Positions 5,837 through 13,115 of a stretch of DNA of 17,290 nt are shown piece after piece. The notes below the pieces were generated by a model. The model was not told the DNA's origin. It saw only the letters and a program-made list of their open reading frames with translations, and did not search any database. A program made the translations under genes and the position numbers. The first letter of the stretch is position 1. Each line of letters opens with the position of its first letter. Origin of the DNA: an uncultured Spirochaetaceae bacterium (GTDB lineage Bacteria; Spirochaetota; Spirochaetia; Sphaerochaetales; Sphaerochaetaceae); NCBI GenBank assembly GCA_946414625.1, contig CAMKPI010000016.1, forward strand, positions 1-17,290, in the 5' to 3' direction.

Positions 5837-7672
5837 CTAGTTTTTGCGGACGCTGTTTTTAATCGTTCCCATCAGGCGGGTGATGGTGGTGGAGAGGTCG
5901 CTGTCGGGCTCCGCTATGAGCTTTTCGACTTTTTTCACGTTGGACAGGACTGTGGAGTGATCTTTGCCTCCGAATTCCTGTCCTATCTGGGTTGTCGAGA
6001 CGTTTTTCAGCATCTTGTTGCAGAGATACATCGCAATCTGACGCGGAAGGACTATGTTCTTTGTCCTGCTTCTGCCTTTTATCTCGTCCACGTCCACTTC
6101 GTAGAGCTCCGCCACGGATTTGACTATGTGGGTTATGGTTATGTCCGCGTTGCTGGAATTATAGAAGATTATGTCCTTCAGCTGCCTCTTCGCAACATCG
6201 AGCGTCATCTTTTCCTTGCTGAACCTGTCGTATGTGACAATCCGCGTGATGCAACCTTCCAGCGTTCGAACGTTGTTCACAACATTTTCGGCAATGAACG
6301 ACATTATCTCACGATCCATCTGATAGTGCTGGGCTTCGCATTTTTTTATGATAATTGCCATTCGTGTTTCGTAGTCCGGCGCCTGGATGTCGGAAGAGAA
6401 GCCTTTGATGAATCTTGTCCGGAGCCGCTCTTCGATGTCTTTTATCTCTTTGAGAGGTCGGTCGGATGTCAGGACAAGCTGCCTTTTCGCCTCATAAAGA
6501 TCGTTGAAGGTATTGAACATCTCTTCCTGGAATGGTTTTCCTTTGCCGGTTAGAAACTGAATGTCGTCCAAAAGGAGGACGTCCACTCCGCGGTATTTTT
6601 TCCGGAATTCGTTCGTGGCGTTCGAGTTCGTTGATTTTTGGCTTATGCTGGAGATGTAGTCGTTCATGAAGTTTTCCGTGGAGGTGTAAAGAACCTTTTT
6701 CCCGCGGAAGTTTTTGAATATTTCGTTCCCGATGCTTTGTATCAGGTGGGTTTTTCCGAGTCCAACTCCGCCGTAGATTAATAGGGGATTGTATGTTTTG
6801 TTGCCAGGGTTCGCCGCTATGGCGCGGCAGGTGCTGTATATGAACAGGCTGTTGTCACCGGGGACGAAGCTGTCAAAGGTGTACTCCGGATTCAAATGCG
6901 TTTGTGCGTATGCGTGTTCGCTTTCCGCAGTCAAAAAGGGGGCTGCTGCCTGAGTGTACGGGTTTGTCAGAGTGTTCAGGTTCTCTCGGAAGTCCGGGGT
7001 CCCTGGTGTGACCGTCCGGTTCGCTGCTTCGCCGGTTGTGCTGTCCGCATCCGGCGCACCGAAAGCCGGAAAGTCGACCTCGGATGCGTTGTCTGCCCGA
7101 GAGGACCGAGAAAAGGTCGCGTGGGTCTCCTGGTATGTCTCGGGCGATGAGACACCCTTCGCTCCGCTGTTTGCTGCCGCCTGGGCTGTATCATATCCGA
7201 AAGAGGGCATGCTCTGCTCTGCCCGATGCTCCGGCATCATGTCCGGTGACGCGCCCTGTGGCGCCGAAGCCGAGCCTGGAGTCATCCATGGTGACACGTC
7301 CGGAGCCGAAGCCGTTGCTGGAGTCGTCCAGGGTGACACGTCCGAAGCCGGAGCCGTGCCCGGAGTCATCCAAGGCGACGTGCCAGAAGCCGGCATGTGC
7401 CTGTCCTCGACATTTCCTGCGGCAGAGGTGGATGTTCTGATGACTGTATTCACCCGGGTATTCAGACCGAGACGGCGCAGCTCATCTTCTATTCTTGCTT
7501 TATAGGCGGAGTCCAGCCTTCCTTTGACAAAGCCGTTGGGTGCGGACAGAACGACGACGCCGTCCTCGATTTTTTCGAAGAACACAGGCAGGATCCATGT
7601 GTCGAAGTCCGTCTGAGACATGGTCTGCCTCAGATTAGAAAGAGCTTCCTGCCATATTGCAAAAGTGTTCAT
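5837..7672 (-). CDS. dnaA: Chromosomal replication initiator protein DnaA
   Basis: A 611-residue AAA+ protein that binds DnaA boxes and melts the replication origin. Domain I (about 1-79) begins FAIWQEALSNLRQTMSQTDFDTWILP. Domain II (about 80-257) is very long and rich in Pro, Ser, Ala and Thr, with 14-residue repeats. Domain III carries Walker A GGVGLGKT (301-308), Walker B LLLDDIQF (Asp369, Asp370), sensor 1 LVLTSDRP and the arginine-finger region RLRTRFIKG. Domain IV has the DNA-binding signature GGKDHSTVLSN (His572). E. coli DnaA has 467 residues; the excess is nearly all linker. The frame is open 39 codons upstream, but the ATG at 7672 starts the conserved domain I. No dnaN follows; the next minus-strand gene is an ABC binding protein. 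It is divergent from ygfK. Confidence 0.97.
   Translation of the reverse strand: MNTFAIWQEALSNLRQTMSQTDFDTWILPVFFEKIEDGVVVLSAPNGFVKGRLDSAYKARIEDELRRLGLNTRVNTVIRTSTSAAGNVEDRHMPASGTSPWMTPGTAPASDVSPWTTPATASAPDVSPWMTPGSASAPQGASPDMMPEHRAEQSMPSFGYDTAQAAANSGAKGVSSPETYQETHATFSRSSRADNASEVDFPAFGAPDADSTTGEAANRTVTPGTPDFRENLNTLTNPYTQAAAPFLTAESEHAYAQTHLNPEYTFDSFVPGDNSLFIYSTCRAIAANPGNKTYNPLLIYGGVGLGKTHLIQSIGNEIFKNFRGKKVLYTSTENFMNDYISSISQKSTNSNATNEFRKKYRGVDVLLLDDIQFLTGKGKPFQEEMFNTFNDLYEAKRQLVLTSDRPLKEIKDIEERLRTRFIKGFSSDIQAPDYETRMAIIIKKCEAQHYQMDREIMSFIAENVVNNVRTLEGCITRIVTYDRFSKEKMTLDVAKRQLKDIIFYNSSNADITITHIVKSVAELYEVDVDEIKGRSRTKNIVLPRQIAMYLCNKMLKNVSTTQIGQEFGGKDHSTVLSNVKKVEKLIAEPDSDLSTTITRLMGTIKNSVRKN
7278..7395 (-). 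repeat. 42-bp tandem repeats inside dnaA (linker)
   Basis: Direct repeats beginning GGAGTC(A/G)TCC at 7278, 7320 and 7362, period exactly 42 bp, with a worn fourth copy to the left. They encode 14-residue units of the pattern SPW(M/T)TP followed by a Ser/Ala/Pro-rich run and Asp-Val, at about DnaA residues 93-132. The frame is kept. Confidence 0.9.
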
Positions 7673-7760
7673 CGCCTGCCTCTGATCCTTTCGGAGCACA
7701 ACGCTGGAATTGCGCCTTATGGCGGAAAACCGAGCGTGGTGTCCTGGGGGACGGGTTTTA

Positions 7761-7789
7761 ATATTATTACTATGAAGATTGTTTTTCAA
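7761..7789 (-). promoter_or_regulatory. Possible dnaA promoter
   Basis: On the minus strand TTGAAA (7784-7789) and TAATAT (7761-7766) are 17 bases apart in an A/T-rich patch about 90 bases ahead of the dnaA ATG. The -35 box is good and the -10 box is moderate. No run of DnaA boxes was seen by eye in 7673-8121, so this is not called an origin. Confidence 0.5.
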
Positions 7790-7859
7790 GTCCTAAAACC
7801 GGGCTGCCGTTCATGGCCGGCTTCCTGTTTTCTTTTGTTCTGTCGTATAAATTCGTCGG

Positions 7860-7887
7860 GCGGAGAGTCCGGAGCGGAGAGTCCGGA
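7860..7887. repeat. Perfect 14-bp tandem duplication in the dnaA-ygfK divergent region
   Basis: GCGGAGAGTCCGGA occurs twice back to back (7860-7873 and 7874-7887). It lies upstream of both divergent promoters and could be a paired protein-binding site or a recent slippage event. Confidence 0.6.
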
Positions 7888-7929
7888 ACTGTTTAAAGCC
7901 GCAAGGTCTAAAGACTTATAAAATCGAAC

Positions 7930-7969
7930 ACGGCTCATCGCGCGGGATCCGGTTCACGAGGGGAGCCGT
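7930..7969. other. Inverted repeat upstream of ygfK
   Basis: ACGGCTC (7930-7936) is complementary to GAGCCGT (7963-7969) across 26 bases. There is no T tract on either side, so it is not a clear terminator; it could be a regulator site in the divergent region. Confidence 0.35.
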
Positions 7970-7993
7970 CCGGGGTGTACCTCTGTCCGTGAA

Positions 7994-8047
7994 TGTTGCA
8001 GCTTGTTGCAAAAAAAGTTTGACAATGAGTGAAAACTGGCTGAAAAT
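7994..8047 (+). promoter_or_regulatory. Promoter of ygfK with a phased direct repeat upstream
   Basis: TTGACA (8019-8024, perfect -35) and GAAAAT (8042-8047, four of six) are 17 bases apart; transcription would begin near 8054. TGTTGCA occurs at 7994-8000 and again at 8004-8010, ten bases apart (one helical turn), directly upstream of the -35 box, as expected for an activator site. The hexamers are solid; the operator role is inference. Confidence 0.6.
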
Positions 8048-8121
8048 TAAAATCGGATCGGTTTGGGATCCTCTTCGGCGGAGTTGAGTGCCGTGGGGTA
8101 TTCCGGACGCAAGGAGAAATT

Positions 8122-11100
8122 ATGAGCGATAAGATGAGGCCTATTCCGTTCACGGAGTTGATAGGGAGGATGTTTTCCGAGTATCGCAATCAAGGGAGCA
8201 TCTTCGGCATAAAAAAAGAGAACTTTTACAAGGCCGGGGCGCATGGAATCAGCGTTTTCGGAGAAAAGTGCGCAACTCCGCTGGGTCCTGCCGCGGGCCC
8301 GCACACCCAGTTGGCGCAAAACATTGTTGCCAGCTACCTTGTGGGCGGACGCTTCATCGAGCTGAAAACGGTTCAGATCATGGACTACCTCGGAGAGAGG
8401 AACATGATCTCCAAGCCTTGCATAGATGCGCGCGACGAGGGGCATAACGTGGAGTGGTCCACGGAGTACACCCTGCCGAAGGCTTACGACGAGTATGTCA
8501 AGGCATGGTTTGCGCTTTATGTCCTGCAGGCGCTTCTCACCGGAAAAAAGGCCGAGCCTGACTTCATCTTCAACATGTCCTGCGGTTATAACCTTGAGGG
8601 AATCAAGGAACCGAAGATGCAGGATTTTATAAACGGGATGATGGATGCTTCGACGCGCCCGGTCTTCGGAGAGTATAAGGCCGCTCTGGAGGCATTGATA
8701 AAGGAAGGCGAGTTCTACGCGGGCAGCGACCTGGAGGAGAACGCCGGCGCGCTGGAGGGGCTCCCGGACAGGATTCGAAAGAACATCTGCACACAGTGCA
8801 CGATAAGCACGATGCACGGCTGCCCTCCGCGTGAGATAGAAGCGATTTGCTCGTACATGCTCAGTGAAAAACACCTGAACACGTTTGTTAAGTTGAACCC
8901 CACACTCCTGGGGTACGACAAGGTTCGCGAGATCCTGGATGGCATTGGATTTAATCACGTTGAACTGAAGAGGGAGACTTTTGAGCACGACCTGCAGTAT
9001 TCGGACGCGGTGGACATGCTGCATAGGCTTGTCGATCTTGCAAAGCGGGAAGGTCTCGGATTCGGCGTGAAGCTCACGAACACACTTGCGAACGTGAACA
9101 ACGAGAACGTGTTTGAGGGCGACGAAAGGTATATGTCCGGTCGCGCCCTGCTTCCTGTGTCCAGTACCGTTGCTGCGCGGCTTTCTGCTGAGTTTGGCGG
9201 GAAGATGCCAATCTCGTACTCCGGAGGCGCCTCGGCATTCTCCGTGAAGGAGATTTTCGACACTGGAATACGGCCGATTACCCTCGCCACCGACATGCTG
9301 AAACCGGGTGGATACACCAGAATGGCGTCTATGGCGGAGATTCTCGACAAGGAGTCCTCCGCATGGGGCAAGACAGACATCGACGCCGCCGCGGTGAAGG
9401 CTCTCTCAGAGAATGCAGCCAAAGCGGACTATTCCCAGAGATCTTTCCGAGGTGAATACAAGGCAAAGGTTCACGACACTCTGCCGATTTTCAACTGCTT
9501 TGTCTCTCCATGCCAGGAGGCTTGTCCGATTCATCAGGATATCCCGGACTACGTGCACCTTGTGGGCGACGGACAGTATGCCGAGGCGCTTTCCCTGATC
9601 TACGAGGACAACGCACTTCCGAACATGACATGCAACATCTGCGACCACCAGTGCATGTTCCATTGCGCCCGCATGGACTACGAAGGTCCTGTTAAGATTC
9701 GCGACATGAAAAAGATTGCCGTGGAGAAGGGCACAGAGGAATACCTGAAGAACTACTGGGAGAAGCCGGAAGAGCCTTGCGACGTCCGTGCTGCGGTCGT
9801 CGGAGCGGGACCGGCGGGGCTGTCCGCTGCATATTTCCTTGCGCGGAGTGGTTTTGATGTGACTCTTTACGAGAGGGAGAAGAATGCCGGCGGCGTGGTG
9901 CGGAACATCATCCCGAACTTCAGAATCTCTCCCGAGACGGTTCAGGCGGACATCGACCATGTGGCTGCTCACGGCGTGAAGTTCAAATATGGCACCGAGA
10001 TGTCGGAAGTGAAAGTGGACGCCCTTAAAAACGCAGGATACAAGTATATCTACTACGCGATAGGCTCTGAGAAGGACAACGAGATCCGTGTGGACGGCTC
10101 CGGGGCAAAGGACTCGGTGATAGGGTCACTGGAGTTCCTTTCCGCTTTCAAGGCAGGTAAGGCAACGCTCGGGCGCCACGTTGTTGTCACGGGCGGCGGA
10201 AACACCGCAATGGACTGTGCCAGGGCTGCGAAGAGATGCGCCGGGGTTGAAAGCGTGTCAGTTGTGTACCGGAGGACGGAACGCGAGATGCCTTCAGACC
10301 CGGAGGAGTACCAGAGCGCCCTCTCGGACGGCATTTCTTTCTGTTTCCTCGCAAATCCCGTGTCTATCTCCGGTGGACGCCTTACATGCCGCAAGATGGC
10401 TTTGGGCGAGAGCGACGCATCCGGGCGACGCCGTCCGGTAGAGACCGAGGAGACAGTCGAGGTTCTGTGTGACACTCTTATCACTGCAATCGGTGAGCAT
10501 GTGGACACGTCCGCGCTGGAAGCCTTGGGATTGCCTGTGAACGAGAAGGGCTGGCCCGCGGTGGACAAAGAGACGGGCGAGACCAGTATTGATGGTGTGT
10601 ATGCTGTGGGAGACATGGCAACAGGTCCGTCCACCATTGTCAGGTGCGTAGCGTCCGCCAGAGCGGCTGTCGAGGACACGCTGGACAAGGAACTGGGTCC
10701 TGATGATGACGACGCCGAATACGGTGAGAGCGACTGCTGCAATGAGGACCACGAATGCTGCTGTGGTCATCATCACGATGCGGATGGTTCGTGTCATGAA
10801 GACGGCTCTTCTTGCGATGATTCATGCCAGTGCGATGATGCGTGCTCTTGCGACGAGACGGACGAGGATGTGCTGTCCCGTGAGGACGAGTTCTACAAGA
10901 GCATCAACTATTCCAAGACGCACATCTGCACAAAAATGAAGAAGATCTCCGACGGTCTGGAGGCTTTTGCCCGCCAGGAGGCGGCGCGGTGCATGGACTG
11001 TACTTATTACTGCGGGAAATGCACCGATGTCTGTCCGAACCGGGCAAACGTCATGATCGACATGCGGGACAGCGAGTTCAGCGATGATCCGTACCAGATC

Positions 11101-11400
11101 CTTCATATTGACGCATACTGCAACGAGTGCGGAAACTGCGCCGCGTTCTGTCATCACGACGGACGGCCGTATAAGGACAAGTTTACATTGTTCAGTCGCG
11201 AGGACGACTTTGAGAACAGCACGAACAGCGGCTTCCTGGTTCAGGGGGACAAGGTTTGTGTCAGGATGTTCGGCACAGTGAGCGAGTGCGCGGTGGACGG
11301 CGACGGCAATGTGACCGGAGACATTCCGGAGCTCGCGCGCGATATGATCGAGCGGGTGTTCATGGAGTATTCATACCTGCTCGGCCCTGTGGGAGAGTAG
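8122..11400 (+). CDS. ygfK: YgfK-type FeS/flavin oxidoreductase (putative selenate reductase subunit)
   Basis: A 1092-residue cytoplasmic iron-sulfur flavoprotein, longer than the usual ~1030. Residues 1 to about 450 form the dihydroorotate dehydrogenase-like part with the YgfK marks RPIPFTEL, CATPLGPAAGPHTQLAQN and FIELKTVQI. Next comes a GltD-like part: FeS cysteines C464, C468, C504, C507, C511, C515; FAD site GAGPAG (561-566); NAD(P) site GGGNTAMD (from 691); and the GDMATGPSTIVRC end. Residues 862-913 are a Cys/His/Asp-rich insert. A C-terminal ferredoxin part has C957, C960, C964, C967, C971 and C1000, C1003, C1006, C1010. An AAGGAG site (8111-8116) fixes the ATG. In E. coli ygfK lies with ssnA, ygfM and xdhD; the family belongs to the anaerobic purine/urate degradation set, probably as electron carrier. 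The selenate-reductase name is historical. Confidence 0.93.
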   Translation: MSDKMRPIPFTELIGRMFSEYRNQGSIFGIKKENFYKAGAHGISVFGEKCATPLGPAAGPHTQLAQNIVASYLVGGRFIELKTVQIMDYLGERNMISKPCIDARDEGHNVEWSTEYTLPKAYDEYVKAWFALYVLQALLTGKKAEPDFIFNMSCGYNLEGIKEPKMQDFINGMMDASTRPVFGEYKAALEALIKEGEFYAGSDLEENAGALEGLPDRIRKNICTQCTISTMHGCPPREIEAICSYMLSEKHLNTFVKLNPTLLGYDKVREILDGIGFNHVELKRETFEHDLQYSDAVDMLHRLVDLAKREGLGFGVKLTNTLANVNNENVFEGDERYMSGRALLPVSSTVAARLSAEFGGKMPISYSGGASAFSVKEIFDTGIRPITLATDMLKPGGYTRMASMAEILDKESSAWGKTDIDAAAVKALSENAAKADYSQRSFRGEYKAKVHDTLPIFNCFVSPCQEACPIHQDIPDYVHLVGDGQYAEALSLIYEDNALPNMTCNICDHQCMFHCARMDYEGPVKIRDMKKIAVEKGTEEYLKNYWEKPEEPCDVRAAVVGAGPAGLSAAYFLARSGFDVTLYEREKNAGGVVRNIIPNFRISPETVQADIDHVAAHGVKFKYGTEMSEVKVDALKNAGYKYIYYAIGSEKDNEIRVDGSGAKDSVIGSLEFLSAFKAGKATLGRHVVVTGGGNTAMDCARAAKRCAGVESVSVVYRRTEREMPSDPEEYQSALSDGISFCFLANPVSISGGRLTCRKMALGESDASGRRRPVETEETVEVLCDTLITAIGEHVDTSALEALGLPVNEKGWPAVDKETGETSIDGVYAVGDMATGPSTIVRCVASARAAVEDTLDKELGPDDDDAEYGESDCCNEDHECCCGHHHDADGSCHEDGSSCDDSCQCDDACSCDETDEDVLSREDEFYKSINYSKTHICTKMKKISDGLEAFARQEAARCMDCTYYCGKCTDVCPNRANVMIDMRDSEFSDDPYQILHIDAYCNECGNCAAFCHHDGRPYKDKFTLFSREDDFENSTNSGFLVQGDKVCVRMFGTVSECAVDGDGNVTGDIPELARDMIERVFMEYSYLLGPVGE

Positions 11401-11441
11401 TCGAGTCGCGGGGCGTTGCGAGGCGGCGCTCCATGCCGGGA

Positions 11442-11508
11442 CGGGACGGCCATGTCGGAAGCGGTCTTACGTTTCCGGCAGTGCCGCCGTCCCGAATTTT
11501 TATCTTTT
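11442..11508 (+). terminator. Intrinsic terminator after ygfK
   Basis: CGGGACGGC (11442-11450) pairs with GCCGTCCCG (11486-11494). Inside it, after a two-base bulge on each side, TGTCGGAA pairs with TTCCGGCA with one wobble. The long stem is followed by AATTTTTATCTTTT. It probably ends or attenuates the ygfK transcript before ssnA, so ssnA may need its own promoter. Confidence 0.8.
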
Positions 11509-11567
11509 GATCCGTGACGGGTGTCTGTTCGGGGTTTTTGACGGACGCCACGCTTCGGATGCCTGTT

Positions 11568-11605
11568 TCGCCGCATCCCGACATCCGGATGTCGGGATGC
11601 GGCGA
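11568..11605. repeat. Perfect 38-bp palindrome upstream of ssnA
   Basis: The arms 11568-11586 and 11587-11605 are exact reverse complements with no spacer, centred on CATCC/GGATG. There is no T tract after it on the plus strand, so a simple terminator is unlikely. It sits 80 bases before the ssnA start, between the ygfK terminator and ssnA, where an operator or a structured leader element would be expected. The remainder of the 284-bp gap shows no gene. Confidence 0.75.
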
Positions 11606-11684
11606 GGAGCGTTGCGCCGGGGATGAATGCGCGTCAGCGGAGGAGAGGCATCCCTTTTCCAGCGGTTGACGAGAGGAGGTGAAA

Positions 11685-13046
11685 ATGATCACTGTAATTA
11701 AAAATGCCAGGGTTCTTCAGACAAAGAGCCCCGTGGAAGTAATAGAGAAAGCGGATGTCGTCATCGAGGGCGACACAATCAGGGAGGTAGGTCCCGGTGC
11801 CGGCTCAAAGTACAAGGCAGACAAGGAGATCGACGGCGCAGGTCGCACGGTGATTCCGGGCTTTGTATGCGGACATCATCATTACTACAGCGGACTTTCG
11901 CGTGCCATGCTTATTTCCGCGGGACCCCAAACGGATCTCATTCAGACACTTAAGGAATGGTGGTGGCGCCTTGATCGTGCGCTTGACGAGGAGTCTCTGT
12001 ATTACAGTTCTCTCATATGCTCGCTTGACGCGATAAGGAACGGCACAACCACCTGTATAGACCACCACGAGAGCCCGAACTATATCAATGGTTCGCTCTC
12101 GACAATATCGCGCGGTATGGAGGAGATAGGCGTCCGCGGAATAGTCGCTTACGGCATCACAGACCGCAACTACGGCATGAAGGAAATACGTGACGGCGTC
12201 GCCGAGGGTATCCGGTTCACAAAAGAGGTTGACGAGAGAAAAAAACGGGGCGAGAATGTACTTTGCGAAGCGATGGTTGGCGGGCACGCGCCGTTCACCA
12301 TTCCTGAGGAAGGCATGGAGATGCTCGCCGACAGTGCGCGGGAGACCGGGCGCGGGATGCACCTGCATGTTGCCGAGGGCGAGTACGACGAGGTCTGGAG
12401 CCATCATTTCTATAATATGGACATCATGGATCGCCTGGATCGGCATGGTCTTCTGACCGATAAGACGCTTCTTGTTCATGGTATTTACCTGAACGAGCAT
12501 GAGATAGATCTGATGAACGACCGCGGGTGCTATATTGCCCATAATCCGCGCAGCAACATGAACAACCAGGTGGGGATCAACCGAAATCTCCCACGCATGA
12601 AGCGCCTTATCATGGGCACCGACGGCTGCGGCAGCAATATGTTCGAGGAATGCAAGATCGCATTCTTCAAGAACCGCGACGCAAAGATGCCGTACTGGCC
12701 GGGGGATTACCTTGCCGCCGTGACCCGGGCGAACGACTTTGTGGAGAAGTATTTCGACGGAAAGTTCGGTCGCGTGGAGGCGGGCTACAAGGCGGATCTC
12801 GACATAATCTCGTACAAGAATCCGACCCCGCTTGTCGCGGAGAATATGGGCGGACACTTCGTGTGGGGTATGAGCAGTAACTGCGTGGACAGCGTGTTTG
12901 TGAACGGTCGGCTTCTCTACGAAGACCATAAGTTCCTCGGAATCGACGAGGACGAGATATACGCTCGTGCCAGGGATGCGGCGGAAAAGCTCTGGAGGCG
13001 GACGGACGCCCTTCCCGCCGACGGCACCAGCGGCATCAAAAGATAG
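11685..13046 (+). CDS. ssnA: SsnA-type amidohydrolase (putative aminohydrolase of purine/selenium locus)
   Basis: A 453-residue metal-dependent hydrolase of the amidohydrolase superfamily, close to SsnA, which lies beside ygfK in E. coli and in selenium-dependent molybdenum hydroxylase loci. Expected metal and catalytic residues are present: HxH as His64 and His66 in GHHHYYSG, His201 in GGHAPFTIP, His226 and His228 in HLHVAEGEYDE, His265 in LLVHGIYLNEHE, and Asp313 in MGTDGCGSN. The fold suggests deamination of a purine-like ring; guanine deaminase activity is a reasonable guess but not shown. A GTG at 11679 is in frame but lies within the AGGAGGT ribosome site (11674-11680), so the ATG at 11685 is the start. 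Downstream, 69 bp separate it from the Mo-subunit gene, so co-transcription is likely. Confidence 0.88.
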   Translation: MITVIKNARVLQTKSPVEVIEKADVVIEGDTIREVGPGAGSKYKADKEIDGAGRTVIPGFVCGHHHYYSGLSRAMLISAGPQTDLIQTLKEWWWRLDRALDEESLYYSSLICSLDAIRNGTTTCIDHHESPNYINGSLSTISRGMEEIGVRGIVAYGITDRNYGMKEIRDGVAEGIRFTKEVDERKKRGENVLCEAMVGGHAPFTIPEEGMEMLADSARETGRGMHLHVAEGEYDEVWSHHFYNMDIMDRLDRHGLLTDKTLLVHGIYLNEHEIDLMNDRGCYIAHNPRSNMNNQVGINRNLPRMKRLIMGTDGCGSNMFEECKIAFFKNRDAKMPYWPGDYLAAVTRANDFVEKYFDGKFGRVEAGYKADLDIISYKNPTPLVAENMGGHFVWGMSSNCVDSVFVNGRLLYEDHKFLGIDEDEIYARARDAAEKLWRRTDALPADGTSGIKR

Positions 13047-13060
13047 CCAGGAAATGCGGA

Positions 13061-13090
13061 TCCGCCGGAGCAGAAATCCGTCCCGGCGGA
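13061..13090 (+). other. Hairpin between ssnA and the Mo-subunit gene
   Basis: TCCGCCGG (13061-13068) pairs with CCGGCGGA (13083-13090) around a 14-base loop. It has no T tract, so it is more likely an mRNA processing or stability element between co-transcribed genes than a terminator. Confidence 0.5.
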
Positions 13091-13115
13091 GAATCCCTTA
13101 GATTTTGGAGTTGGC

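Noticed and set aside
7673..8121. Candidate replication origin between dnaA and ygfK
   Set aside because: No cluster of TTATCCACA-like boxes seen by eye; only promoters and short repeats.
8047..9024. Long minus-strand frame (325 codons) opposite ygfK
   Set aside because: Shadow of the YgfK coding frame; the plus-strand protein matches its family from end to end.
10705..10860. Regular ferredoxin cluster in the Cys-rich insert of YgfK
   Set aside because: Cysteine spacing does not follow CxxCxxCxxxC; the true ferredoxin motifs lie further on at residues 957-1010.
11805..12929. 374-codon minus-strand frame opposite ssnA
   Set aside because: Antisense shadow caused by codon bias; ssnA has all metal ligands and a strong ribosome site.
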